A stretch of DNA of 64,000 nt from Glossina fuscipes (taxonomy: Eukaryota; Arthropoda; Insecta; Diptera; Glossinidae), in assembly GCF_014805625.2 (NCBI RefSeq), contig NW_024003331.1, positions 1 through 64,000 of the forward strand, given 5' to 3'. The notes under the pieces were generated by a model that saw nothing but the letters and a program-made list of their open reading frames with translations, had not been told where the DNA came from and made no database searches. Within the stretch, counting starts at the first letter, position 1. Each line of letters starts with the position of its first letter. Shown in pieces: positions 11,882 to 22,509 of this stretch. The translations under genes were made by a program, and so were the position numbers.

Positions 11882-12688
11882 CTAAACATCATTCAGAAAT
11901 TAACAAAAGAAGATTACGCTTTTTTCGTAAGTTAACTAGAAATAATTTCAAGAAATTATCAACTTTTTCATTGAAGTCACAACATGGTCGGCATTATTTT
12001 TATGGTGGTACGAAGCTGAAAGTTGGCTTTCGCTTGTGTATTCAGCAGTTTAGCAAACGTATGCAAGTAAATTATTTTTTCACCACCTTACAAGAAACAC
12101 GTTACCCTACGCTTAGCATACCGATATTTCCTTTGAAAACGTATGTAGTGCAAAGCAAGTCTTAAGGTTTTAGTTTTACTTTTAAATTATTAAAACGCCA
12201 ATGGGAACGAGAATAAATGTGGAGACGTAATTTTAAACGGAGAAAATGAAATTCTTTTTCAGTTTCGACCGCACGCTTCTAAACACAATTACATTTACCA
12301 CGATGTCTACAAACACCTCTAGTAATTGTAATCAAACTGTCAACGCTTAGAAAAATTATCAAAAAACTTAAACGCTTCATAGCCCCTTGTATTTATGTCA
12401 TGCGTTGCGCGAGAGCGGAGATAAGATATTTTTGATACATACAACAAAAAATACACACATAACTTTTGACCTTGGATCGGAGCAAAATTCATAGCTTACT
12501 CTTGATTGTAAACGTATCAAACAACCTTCTAAGTATTTACAAATTATATGAGTTTGCAGAAAGCTCTTATCTAAAAATTATCAGGAAAAGTACAAAAAAT
12601 TGAAAAATGTTTAAACGACAAACGCATATAATTTTTAAAACAACAAAAAAAAGTTTTAGGAAACAAAAAATATTGTTACATTTTTTCT

Positions 12689-13138
12689 TTAGCATACAAC
12701 GTTCCTCTCGCAACAATCGGGATAATCTCCATCGGGATTTACATAGTCACCCAGTTTACAAGGGGGTGCAGCACCTTGAACACCGCATCTAAAAGAGTGA
12801 AATAATTAAACCGGGCCAGTAAACCAAAAATAAGAGGCACTATTACTTACGTTTGAATTGTGGTGTAACCCTCACCGCCACATATGACCCTCGCACAACC
12901 ATCAGTGTGACGGCGTTGCTCTCCAGCTGATAATATCAAATTTTCGTTTATGTAGCATTTACCAGGGTATCCTAAATAGGTACGTAATATTATTGTTTAT
13001 ATATTTAGTTTTGTTAAGCCTTTAAAACTGAGAAAAGAAACAATATTTACTGGGGTCTTTATAGAATCCAGTCGATTCGGCTGCAAATCCAAATGCAAAA
13101 ATCGCATAAATTATAGTTAACAGTAGAAAGGTTTTCAT
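12689..13138 (-). CDS. Secreted single-domain von Willebrand factor type C (SVWC, Vago-like) protein
   Basis: Three exons: 13138-13051, 12971-12851 and 12788-12689 (88, 121 and 100 nt), giving 102 codons plus TAA. Introns of 79 and 62 bp have GT-AG ends (GTAAAT...TTTAG and GTAAGT...TTTTAG), and phase is kept across both. Residues 1-20 (MKTFLLLTIIYAIFAFGFAA) form a typical signal peptide. The remainder has eight cysteines, at 35, 55, 60, 71, 80, 95, 96 and 102, with LILSAGEQ, DGCARVICGG and DYPDCCERNVVC. This is the spacing of the arthropod SVWC family. Some members (Vago) are secreted factors induced by viral infection, and others respond to bacteria or diet; which role this one has cannot be read from the sequence. 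The frame is intact. The start is the first ATG before the signal peptide. The nearest neighbour is a decayed copy at 11760-11881. Confidence 0.85.
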
Positions 13139-13170
13139 CTTTATTGGAGAGCTATTGCTAATAAAATGAA

Positions 13171-13243
13171 TATTAGAAGATTATAGTAATATATTTAATG
13201 TGAAATGAAATGATGATTAAAAGATTATAGTAATATATTCAAT
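13171..13243. repeat. 44-bp-spaced direct repeat upstream of the SVWC gene
   Basis: AGAAGATTATAGTAATATAT at 13175-13194 recurs with two changes as AAAAGATTATAGTAATATAT at 13219-13238. It lies 30-105 bp upstream of the SVWC start codon, in the 5' UTR or promoter. I saw no clear TATA box for this gene. Confidence 0.6.
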
Positions 13244-13249
13244 ACAATC

Positions 13250-13950
13250 TAAATCGTAGCAGTTTTAAAGAGACAATGAATTACTGATAAGAAGACATTG
13301 CACATAGCAGTATGTAGTATGTATAGTATTTATTTATTTCGTTATTATTATATTTTTATAATTATTATGTCGAGGATGGTTTGCATTTTTTGAGATTTTA
13401 CTCACAGATGACATATGCTCTCAAAATACAAAGCGAAATTATCAATTTTTTTTTGCTTATGTGGCTTATACGATTTGTATACGAATTATTAGTGTTGCAT
13501 CATATGAGCAATTAGTGTACCGTGGAATTAAATGAGGTGTACAGCATTTAATCTCACATCACATTTTTTACAAGATTAGATGTATATTAGTCTTGTAACT
13601 TCTTTCAAGGAGTAAGCATTCTGCCGATTTTTTTCTGAATAGACGAATTCTATTTCATCATATTCAAATTTTCGAACTTGTGCTTACACCGTACACAATA
13701 CATTTTAAATTTTAATACCCTACATCAGTTTTCCTAATGCAGTTACTCATTCGTCTTGGGAATGATACACCAAAAGTTACATATTATTTTCATGCAAAAT
13801 ATACTTTTCATGAAAGCCAGCAGTGGAAAATTCCGTCTTCAAAAAAATAAGATTGGCTTCTACGTTAGTTTACTATTACGAGCCAATTTTGACTATGATG
13901 AATTGAAAATTCGAAATCGGTCTTCTTTTTCGAAAATTCTAATTTTCAAA
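13250..13950. other. No gene seen
   Basis: AT-rich flank of the SVWC gene. The 79-codon frame at 13756-13995 (+) has no recognisable domain and runs into the repeat that starts at about 13960. Confidence 0.5.
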
Positions 13951-13959
13951 ATTTGTTGG

Positions 13960-14500
13960 CAAGAGTGGCTAAGAAGCAGTATTTGGGAATTCTAAATTGG
14001 TTTGAAAACTTTGGACCTGCTGAGGCAATTTTTACCCCCTTTCATATAGCGAAAACTGAAGTTCATATGAGAAAAAAATATAATTCTCAATGCTTCGTGA
14101 CGAAAATTACATCATAATAGTAATTTAACATAAAAAAACGAACTGTGCCAAATTTGGACAATCTCGGCTTATTTTTGAATTCTATCCTAATAGCTTATTA
14201 GTTCACGAAAATTGATCCTTTGTAAAGCAGAGAAGTCCAAGTTTTTGTATGTGGTGATGGAAATTGACTCGTAATATTATAATAACTCTACAAAATGTGG
14301 ACTATATACTCCTATTTTCGGATCCTGCCCTATGTAAGTATTAAACTTGTACTACCATAGGTTGCGTTTGGGTCCGCGTCCCCATAAGTAAGCCTTTGAA
14401 AAATACGTCTTTACATAGAAACAGGATATAATTTTTGTGAAAAGAACAAGAACAGAACAAGAACAGAACAAGAATTATGTTAGACAATGTGGCGTAGGGT
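13960..14500 (-). repeat. Inverted copy of dispersed repeat family A/B, without the SINE
   Basis: Reverse complement of the blocks at 3820-4510. At about 14415-14430 the sequence runs straight from AAAAATTATATCCTGTTTC into TATGTAAAGACG, where the copy at 3.9 kb carries the 177-bp SINE. A small tandem of AACAAGAACAG lies at about 14441-14475 within it. Confidence 0.75.
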
Positions 14501-15690
14501 ATTTATTGGTCTTACCCAACTACAATGTTCTTATTTGTTCTTATAATGTTTGTCTTTTAAATTCCATTTAACAATTACTAACAAATGTTTCAAATTGGCC
14601 TTCATTTTTTTTCCATATATATCTAGGAAAGTAGAAGTAACACATTAAAAGGTGCACCTAAACTATTAAAGACTACAGTTAAACGGTTTTGTTTTCTTTT
14701 TTATTTACATATCTAGGTGTGCTTTTATCTCATATTTAGCATTACACATACCCCAGAACTGTATGGGACACGTGTAAGTATTTTGCTCGATTACATGCTT
14801 CATCCTCCCACCGAAGATTAATAAGTTCTTTGGCCAATCTTCTTAAGGACCACTACCACAAATATTCGTTACTTTAACATAACATTGAATGATATTTTCT
14901 TCTTGCAACGGTATTAATTTCACGTTCAAAGCATGTAAAAGTAAAAGTACATTCCACATGTACTTCCGAATTATTTAATGATGATCCTTATGAGGACAAA
15001 TAGTCAACCGTGGGTATGCCTTGCACGTATAAATAATGCTTGTTATTACAGTTTTACAGCAATCGTGTCATACAGATATTAAAAACCGACACAATACGGG
15101 TAATCTTTAACGTTTAGCAGAATTTTTAAGGACATTAGTGCCCCTTTTATCCATTTAGGAGATATTGGAAGCGTTTAGACGACTCGCTCATTATTAGTGA
15201 CTTTTATATGCGCGGTTGTTCTTCTATTAGAGTGCAGCGCTGCAGTATGCTGCTACCATATAATATAGACTTAAATGGTAATAGCGTCTTCTTCTTCGTT
15301 CGTATACAGATTTGGCTGTGTTTGCTGAAATATGTTAATGAAATAGAATCTTTCCATTTGCAACATTTTGCTATGCCTTCGTAAGATAAGTATTTAATCA
15401 TTTGTGCTTGTCCATGCCCTTGCCTGTTGTTCATTATTTCTTTGCATACACTTGCAAGGAGGCGATCGATTGCTTATGTATATACCATGCTCACACTTAT
15501 ATATATATTTACCACACCTGCGCTTGTATATATACGCATACTTACATATATCTTATAAATGCTTATAATATCTATCATTCATTTCTTGCTTTATAAATCC
15601 CATATACTCTCTAGTACTCTAATATACTTATGCTCTCATACCAATAATTCACGTGTATTACTGATCTCACATGTTAGGATAATTGTTATA
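14500..15690. other. No gene seen; may hold the 5' part of an LTR
   Basis: AT-rich with TATATA and CATAC runs around 15480-15620. If the LTR-like segment that ends near 16499 is as long as its relatives, its start lies here. TGTAAGTATTTTGC at 14773 is a possible left end, but I cannot prove it. Confidence 0.35.
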
Positions 15691-15699
15691 AGACGTCTC

Positions 15700-16499
15700 T
15701 CTTTACATTTGCAAAGTCTAGAATAAATCCGTTTTTTGTGCACATACCCCTACAAGCACAGAGCGGTTGGATATTAAGAACCAATTTGTGTTGTCGACGT
15801 CGCAGAAAATTTTCTAAATCTCCTTGACAACAGCAAAATGCAAATGTAGAGGGACACATTTACCGTTAGGCTATTAATACATAAGATCGTAAATCAGAAA
15901 TTCATCTCAAGTTATCTCTCTCTCAGATATCTATGTTAGTAGCATAGCAAGTGTGGCGTATCGACAGCTATAAAAACAACGCGCGACCACCGATCAGTCT
16001 CTCAGTCTCTCAGGTAAGAAACCTATATTATTTCTTCAGAACGTTGATGATCGGCTGTTTCCTGCAATTAGACTGTCTTCGGTCTGAAGATTTTTGCCTG
16101 GATTAAGGTGGAGTGACTGTACGCTGAACACTACCTACTTTCATTGCAGATTAAACATACGGTAATTCTTCAAACGGTATTCAGAACGGTATTTTTTCGG
16201 CAATTCGTCAGAGCGACATCTAGAAGAGCGCTTCAGAGGAATTTAATGGGGTCGGCGCATCACGCATCACATACTTGCTATTGTGGCTTTTTTTCCCTAG
16301 CAGGCACATGTATCGTTCCCTATTTAATTATTATTTTGAGCAATGAAAACTAAAATCTACATTCCTGAAATAAAACAACCAAATCATACAACAAATACAA
16401 GGTCTTCTCAAACAGTGAATTTTCTTGCCACCAATGCCTGGGAGTAGCCCTGAGTATACCCTGGCTATAGAAGGGGTAACTCTGAAGTGAAATCTTTAC
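15700..16499 (+). mobile_element. Diverged LTR-like segment related to the two solo LTRs
   Basis: It has the same order of parts as the solo LTRs at 27939 and 35209: an ACCGTTAGG motif, a TATA box, an initiator, a 5' splice site, a possible 3' splice site (tttcattgcag, ending 16149), an AATAAA-type signal near 16368, then AATTTTCTTGC, CCTGG and GTATACCC, and an end in TTACA at about 16495-16499. The other copies show AATTTTCTTGC, CCTGGATTGACTG, GTATACCCC and GTTACA. Similarity is confined to these blocks, the left end is not found, and no target duplication could be assigned. Confidence 0.45.
15969..16020 (+). promoter_or_regulatory. TATA-initiator promoter followed by a 5' splice site
   Basis: TATAAAAA at 15969-15976, initiator TCAGTC at 15994-15999 (A+1 at 15996) and a consensus donor CAG|GTAAGA at 16013/16014. 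The TATA-to-start distance of 27 nt suits RNA polymerase II. The layout is the same as at 29268 and 36844. Confidence 0.6.
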
Positions 16500-16819
16500 A
16501 CACTTGAAACCTGGTATACATGCCCAGAACATCCGTAGTCGTTAATGAATAAAAAGCAATTTTTTCCAAAATTTGATTCTTGTGTTGAGAAAGATTCTTG
16601 ATAACCAGGGAACCGAACTTAAAACGTATAACAGATGTGGAGAAGAAACTAACCATAAATTGAACGGAGGCTAATCAAATAAGGAAGTTTACGTGAACTG
16701 AACGATCACATAATGATTTATTAGGTGTTTGCATGGATCTTGATAGACGATTTCTAGAGGTAACAATTACAAAGAAATGGGCAACACCAGTCTACATAAC
16801 GATTAAATTCCATAATTTA

Positions 16820-17335
16820 AACTTTTGTCTACGCCGACGCTAATCGTGGAGCGCTCAAAATTGCATTTTCGACCTTGATTACTCTTGTTTTTTAAATTAA
16901 AGAAATCTGCTACCAAACATTATCAGAAGCTTATGGCGATGCTGGCCCGTCATGTTCCAATTGTTGGTTTTGGTTTCAAGGATTTAACAGTGGTGACACA
17001 AATGGAATGAAAATGCTATTTTTGGGCCACTGGTTGCAGAAGTTGTCAAGGATACAATCTTGAAACTCGAATGATAGGTCACGCCCAGCCTACTCATCAG
17101 GCATGGCGACTTTTGTTTACAACTTGTTCAGATCGACGCAGCTCCGCGAAGTTGAAGAAGTGCGAAAATGGGTTGGTGGGCGGATCCTTGCAAAGCCAAT
17201 ACAACTTCTTCCGACATGGTACCCCATGTTGCCATAAAATAATATTATATTATATCATTATAATGTTGTGGAAAATGATGGAAGCTATTTTGATTAATGT
17301 GTATTATACTCATTTACCACAATAAATGGCTTTTC
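16820..17335 (+). mobile_element. Internally deleted mariner relic
   Basis: After the conserved ACGCCGACGCTAATCGTGG block, the N-terminal region translates as YGDAGPSCSNCWFWFQGFNS. About 150 bp later the C-terminus appears: REVEEVRKWVGG near 17145-17185 and VVENDGSYFD near 17265-17295. The whole catalytic core between them is missing. The ends fit mariner transposases, in which EVxxWV and VxxDGxYFx close the protein. This is a non-autonomous deletion derivative. Confidence 0.75.
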
Positions 17336-17339
17336 CAAA

Positions 17340-18480
17340 TCAAAAAACTATCAAAATGGACGCCACCTCCTAACATTTTTCTTTTTCCTTGTTCTATATA
17401 TCGTAACACCAACAACGCAATCACAAAGCACTAAGAAAATGTAAAATAGGATATAAGCTTACGCATTCACTAGATATGAAGACTGAAGCTTTAAAATCAG
17501 TAACTTGTCGTAGAGAAGAGGACTTAGACATATTACATGTGAATTCTAAGAGGCTTGTGAGCCTTGTAGAAAAGTAATTTAAAACGAGGTGCTAAACGTT
17601 CCGATAGGGAAGGCTTCGAGTAGGAATACGTTTGACATTTTTAGTAAAACACTTGAATGGGTATGCCTTTATAATCCTCTACGAGATGTCTGCTGCTTTT
17701 CTTAAATGACATAAGAACGCGAACATGTAGCACATGTTTAGGGAAATGTTCAGGATTCTTAAAATTGCACCACAGAGTTCATCAACACATAATTTGAAAA
17801 TCCATGACGAAAGGTCATCAAAACTTGGCAAACCAACGTCGCCTGGAGCGAGTCTAAATGGTATCTACAATTTTACGCAATTAGTTTGCAATGGAGCCAT
17901 TACTATCGGCACCAATATTGCACTTATTGAATTTTTCAAAAGATTTTAAAACAAAGAAAAGAATTTCATCGCGAAGATGCCTACAGTAAACTACCTGGTT
18001 GACATAATTAAGATTAAGCCTATCGATGGAACAGTTGGAGCAATCATACAGAGAGATACTTTTCATATGTTTACCGAAAAGTCTGCAGTTTTTTCTTTTC
18101 TTAAAAAATCTTAGTCGACTATGGAACTAGGGTACAAATTACGAAAATGGAGGGGTTTCTGACGGAAACGGATAAACGAATCATTTCTATTCTGATAAAC
18201 TGATGGTAAGATAATGTAAACGTTGTCGACAACGAAATACCAACTATCGTCCAGAGGTAGCCTTTCTAAATGGATAGGAAAGGAATAGGAGAGAGATAGG
18301 AGAGTGATTTTGTTAGTTAGGGAAATTCGGGGAGATAGCTCCGCTCCAATGCATGGATAAGTAAAAAAGCGTATTGCCATTTACACAATTTTGCGGGTGT
18401 TAGACTCAACGAGCCGTTATTGCAATTTTGGTGAAATTTGAATGGTGAAATTTTATATCTGGTTTGCAGATTTTTAAATG
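17340..18480. other. No gene assigned
   Basis: A plus frame at 17734-17949 and a minus frame at 18111-18380 show no domain I recognise. The region directly precedes LINE endonuclease sequence, so it may hold an eroded 5' part of that element. Confidence 0.4.
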
Positions 18481-18489
18481 TGACAGATT

Positions 18490-18850
18490 ACACAAACTGG
18501 TGGGCGAGTTTATATTCCTGTTTATTTAAAGCCCATGTCTGTAATCAAAAATATTACTTATCGTCACCAACCTAGTGAGAAGTTGATAGCGCTGAGCGAT
18601 TTCAATTTGCCTAATTTTTCGAGGGTTTTTAACGGTTACATCGGATTCGATTATATACATTTTTCGTATTCGTTAATATGTAATTCGCCTTTTGATTTTT
18701 TTCCTGTTGTTGTCCAACTTAACTAAATTTTCAATGTAAATAATAAGCTTGACTTGGTATTTTGTTGAAATACGGCTTTATCTGTATCTCGCACTGATCT
18801 CCTCCTTTCACCTGAAGATATCGTCCGTCGATGTTACTTACACTAAATTG
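18490..18850 (+). mobile_element. LINE endonuclease fragment, plus strand
   Basis: Plus-strand translation gives GRVYIPVYLKP (from 18502), then EKLIALSDFNLPNFSRVF at about 18577-18630 and, after one in-frame stop, LDLVF at 18748-18762 and LSVSRTDLLLSPED. GDFNLPN and LDLVF are conserved motifs of the APE-type endonuclease of Jockey/CR1-like retrotransposons, and here G is replaced by S. The reverse transcriptase that should follow on this strand appears at 21836-22500, on the far side of a minus-strand LINE. Confidence 0.7.
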
Positions 18851-18939
18851 TCGATTACATAATGAAATGAATTATGGTGAAGTTAAACAGCCGAATTTAA
18901 TTAACTCTCAGAAGCAATCCTTGTGTTAACTATTAATAA

Positions 18940-21040
18940 ATATTGATACGAAGTATATAAAGAGAAATAAAGAAAAAAAATGACGAAAGTATAAGAAGAA
19001 TAAAATTCATGAATAAATAAACAAGAGCGCGAAGAAAGGAGGCATGCACACATCTATCACATCGGCAAACCTGCGGGTGATACACTTCCGAATTGTATGT
19101 AAACCGCTAAGCCACTAAGCAAACATGCAAAATCTTAGCAACCAATAATAGCAAACAAATTCGACTATCATAGGAAGATATTAAAATTGCAAGTTAGCTT
19201 AAGCCCGACTTACACAAATTTCGCTTATTAAGGGTAGTTGATTTGATGGAATTTATTAAATCCGACATTGAGATTAAGTGGTAAATACCATTTAAATTTC
19301 TGCAAACGATTCTGAACGGATTCAAAAGCTTGTAATTATATTTACGTTAACTACGTTCAGTGAAGATAAGGTTTCTATAGAAGCGATTAAAGTTTATCTC
19401 ACCAAGTAATAGAAGTGAATCGATAATGTTAATCGATATTAGGTTAATTAGGAGGGAAACACGCAGAATAAATCTACATTTCTAAAATGATGGAAAGTTT
19501 GACTACGACATAGGCAAATCGTACGTATTAAGTATAGTTGTATTGATATATTTTAAAGAGTCCGATGTTCAGATTAAACAACTGTGAACAGATTAAACAG
19601 ATCATAATTACATATACATTGAGTCAACTCAATGAACATAAATTGCCTAGAGAAGCGGTTAGGGACATTAAAGCTTCTATTCAAGTAATTTGGACGACTC
19701 AATAGTACCATTAATTAACTTAAATAAGAAGGAAACGCCAAGAATAGATGCACGTTTCTCAAGTAGCGGTAAGAAGGCAGAGAGATAAGGAGGTCCCAAC
19801 CCAAGTTGCTAAGAGCAAACAGCAAGAATTGCTTTTGAAAGCAGTCAATTGGATCTACATAACATAAGAAGACGACGCAACAAAGGCATGTACAGCCTTT
19901 TTGTAATGTAAGGATCCTTCAAGCGTTTTGAACTGCCTCTTAATAAAACCTAGCGCGGGCCTAGCTTTACTTTAAGAGAGATGAATGCTCAAATTAATAT
20001 GTACAAAAAAAAATTATTTAGCAATTTTAATAGTGGTCCTCTAACATTTGATAAAGAGATGAAAACTCACTCATTCGACAATATCGCTTTTTGAGAGATT
20101 AGGCAGCAAGAAGGTTGGCACTAAGAGTGTAGATGATGTAGGCGCTGACGATAACGAATCCGATGGTTGAAACAAGTGTGGCACCAATTCTGTTTTGCGC
20201 GGAATGAATTCTTTTAGAAGATTATCTACTAGCCATAAAGATTTATTTAGAATAATCTCCAAATATTAGGAGAATATCACAATCTTAAACTTGGAGGTCA
20301 TAGATCACATAACTCCTTCGACTTACAACGCGGAACGACTATCAACTCCACACCATCATTATTACGAGAATCTTGCAAAGTTCGTTGCAATGACAACCGC
20401 GATACTCCTACTTAAGTTACTCTAACGGGAAAGGAAACCACACTGCTTCTGGGTTATTTAATACTGCCATCTTAGCACGGTAGAAACATTATGGTTTGAG
20501 TGATGAGAATCTTTCTAATACGGGAAACACGCATCTTTTAGCAGCCTCTCTGTCACCGGAATTACGTCACAATTCTCTAGCAAGGTATTCTCTCAGGACC
20601 AGCGCTTCCCGACAGTGACGAAATAGGTAACTTTAAATAGCCTAAATCACCAATACAAGGTGCCAGCGTTGATAAACCAGGTCTATCCGTAGAGATCTGT
20701 AAAAAAATTAGATCAATCGGAGATATACCACATGCCACGTTTCCAACCATATGAAACAGATTGATATTTACAAAATTTTTCAGTTAAGGCTAGTACTTCA
20801 GAGAATCCTATTTTGATTCGGTATTGCGTTCCATAAAAGTTACTGGCTCTACTTCCAAAATCGGAGCACGACCATCGTATCCCCTTAGGAGGATCGATTA
20901 CCACGCCTGTACCTTCATGTTTTAGAGTCGCACAAATATAGCGTAGCGATCGCAAAACCAACACATTAACGGCTGGTTCACAGCAGCACCAGTTTTGGCC
21001 AGGCAATTCTTATAAAGGCACCTCATCCCTTGCTAGTCAA
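18940..21040 (-). mobile_element. Jockey-like LINE relic with internal deletion, minus strand
   Basis: The 3' part (about 19200-20010) matches the relics at 25540-26070 and 58660-59110: ORF2 C-terminus with traces of KAFKSNSCCLLLATWVG, and 3' UTR blocks such as AAAGAGTCCGATG and GGAAACGCCAAGAATAGA. The A-rich sequence near 18950-19030 resembles that at 58490-58560. At the far end (20713-21040) a minus frame reads a cysteine-rich block (CLYKNC, PLMCWFCDR in one frame and GIRWSCSDF in another), which looks like the zinc-finger part of an ORF1. Most of ORF2 is absent. Frames are broken throughout. The ORF1 assignment is tentative; the 3' part is firmer. Confidence 0.6.
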
Positions 21041-21411
21041 CAGTATTGGGAAGAAGCAAATTAATATACGAAATGAACGCGAAACTAGGGTCAAACAAAC
21101 TAAAACAAATTAATAGATGAAATTAAATATATGGAGTTGTTATCTTGGCTCTCACTATTATTTATTAGATGCGATCTATGACGTTGTAATCCAGTTTTTC
21201 TTTTCATTGTATTAGTTTACTTCTTTAACTTTATTCCAACGACGCCCAACTATATACGCGTGGTAAGTTTGAATAACGTTTATCCACTAGCTCTACCGCA
21301 ACATTCAAGAAATACCTTTGTGTAGCCCCACGAAATACAAGCATTTAAACAAATCCTACCTTATTGGCTCAAACGTGCTAATTGGTACTTCACCACTGAA
21401 CAAAACAAGCG

Positions 21412-21495
21412 ATGTTTCGCTTAGCATTACTACTACTAGTACCTCTTTTTTTCATTTCCTGCTGTAAGACGAAAGGTTTACGTAATAAGGCGTGA
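21412..21495 (+). other. Short signal-peptide-like open frame, possible first exon
   Basis: ATG at 21412 opens MFRLALLLLVPLFFISCCK, a good signal peptide by hydrophobicity, and the frame ends after 27 codons. A donor-like GTAAGA lies inside it at about 21463, so it could be the first coding exon of a secreted protein. I found no matching second exon. A chance frame is quite possible in this AT-rich DNA. Confidence 0.2.
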
Positions 21496-21835
21496 AGCTT
21501 TCTAATTTAACGTTTAGTTTGGATAACCCACCAGTTTTTTGTATAAGTAGCGCTATACTTATAACTGGATGAAATTAAATTGAACTGAATTGACCATTCT
21601 AAACTATGAATTGGACATAAGGGTTATTCAGACGTTATTTCAAATGATGATTAGTCAGACATAACCGCTGATGGTAATCGAAGTGTTCTTTTCAGAGGTA
21701 AAAAAGCAATACTCCCAAGTTTCAAATGTAAAACCATAAACATTTTCTTGTGATGCGATGTAAATTCTTCTGCTGCATTCGCTACCAATGTAAATAGTCT
21801 ACTCAATCGCTAATTAAATTCGTATCTAACAGTTT

Positions 21836-22500
21836 ATGATTTCTTCATGCAGCTTTCGGTTCTCCGTAAACTCTACGTCCTTTGAGATTCTGGAAACCAG
21901 CACTGGGCAGAATTGGACAATTCTATTAATAAAAAAGGAAAGTATGCAACTTGGAAACTTAACTGGAATGCTAACATTGGATCTTTCATCATTGGAAAAG
22001 CATTGCAAGGTTTATTTCTCTTCGATATATTCGACATAATGGTTTGAATTTCAAAATAATAATTTGTTGAAAATTAAATTAATCCAAATCTTCTTGTTTG
22101 TTTTTGTGCGCGGTCTTCTTGTGGATAAATTTTCTTACTTAGCATCCATTGGCATAAGTATTCCGCAAAGATCTATTCTCCGCCCAACTACGTGTTCGTC
22201 ACCATTTTTTTTCTGTTTCCTAAAACTTAATAGTTGTCACGCTTCTTCACACGCCGATAATATCGTATCTACTTATAGCTTAACTGAACTTAGTATGGTA
22301 TGACGTTAATTATTTTGTGGAAGTTAAATGCAGAGAAGGCGCAAGCCACCTATTTTATTCGAAAAACAGATCCTTTCTTTCTCGCTTCACCTGGTCTTCT
22401 GACAATTCAAGGTCATGAAATTCTTTCATCGTTATGCGATCATCTTTGCCATATCAATAGCAAATGCAAAATCGTTGTGCGTTATAAACAATTTTTCAAC
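21836..22500 (+). mobile_element. LINE reverse transcriptase fragment, plus strand
   Basis: Translation of shifting plus frames gives MLTLDLSSLEKHCK near 21980, then ISIPQRSILRP at about 22155-22190 (a worn IPQGSxLGP block), SHADN near 22250 in place of the catalytic FADD, and NAEKAQATYFIRKTDPFFL, which matches the segment after the catalytic box. This is the palm of a Jockey/CR1-type reverse transcriptase with the second catalytic aspartate changed. It is collinear with the endonuclease fragment at 18490-18850. Confidence 0.65.
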
Positions 22501-22509
22501 TACACACTG

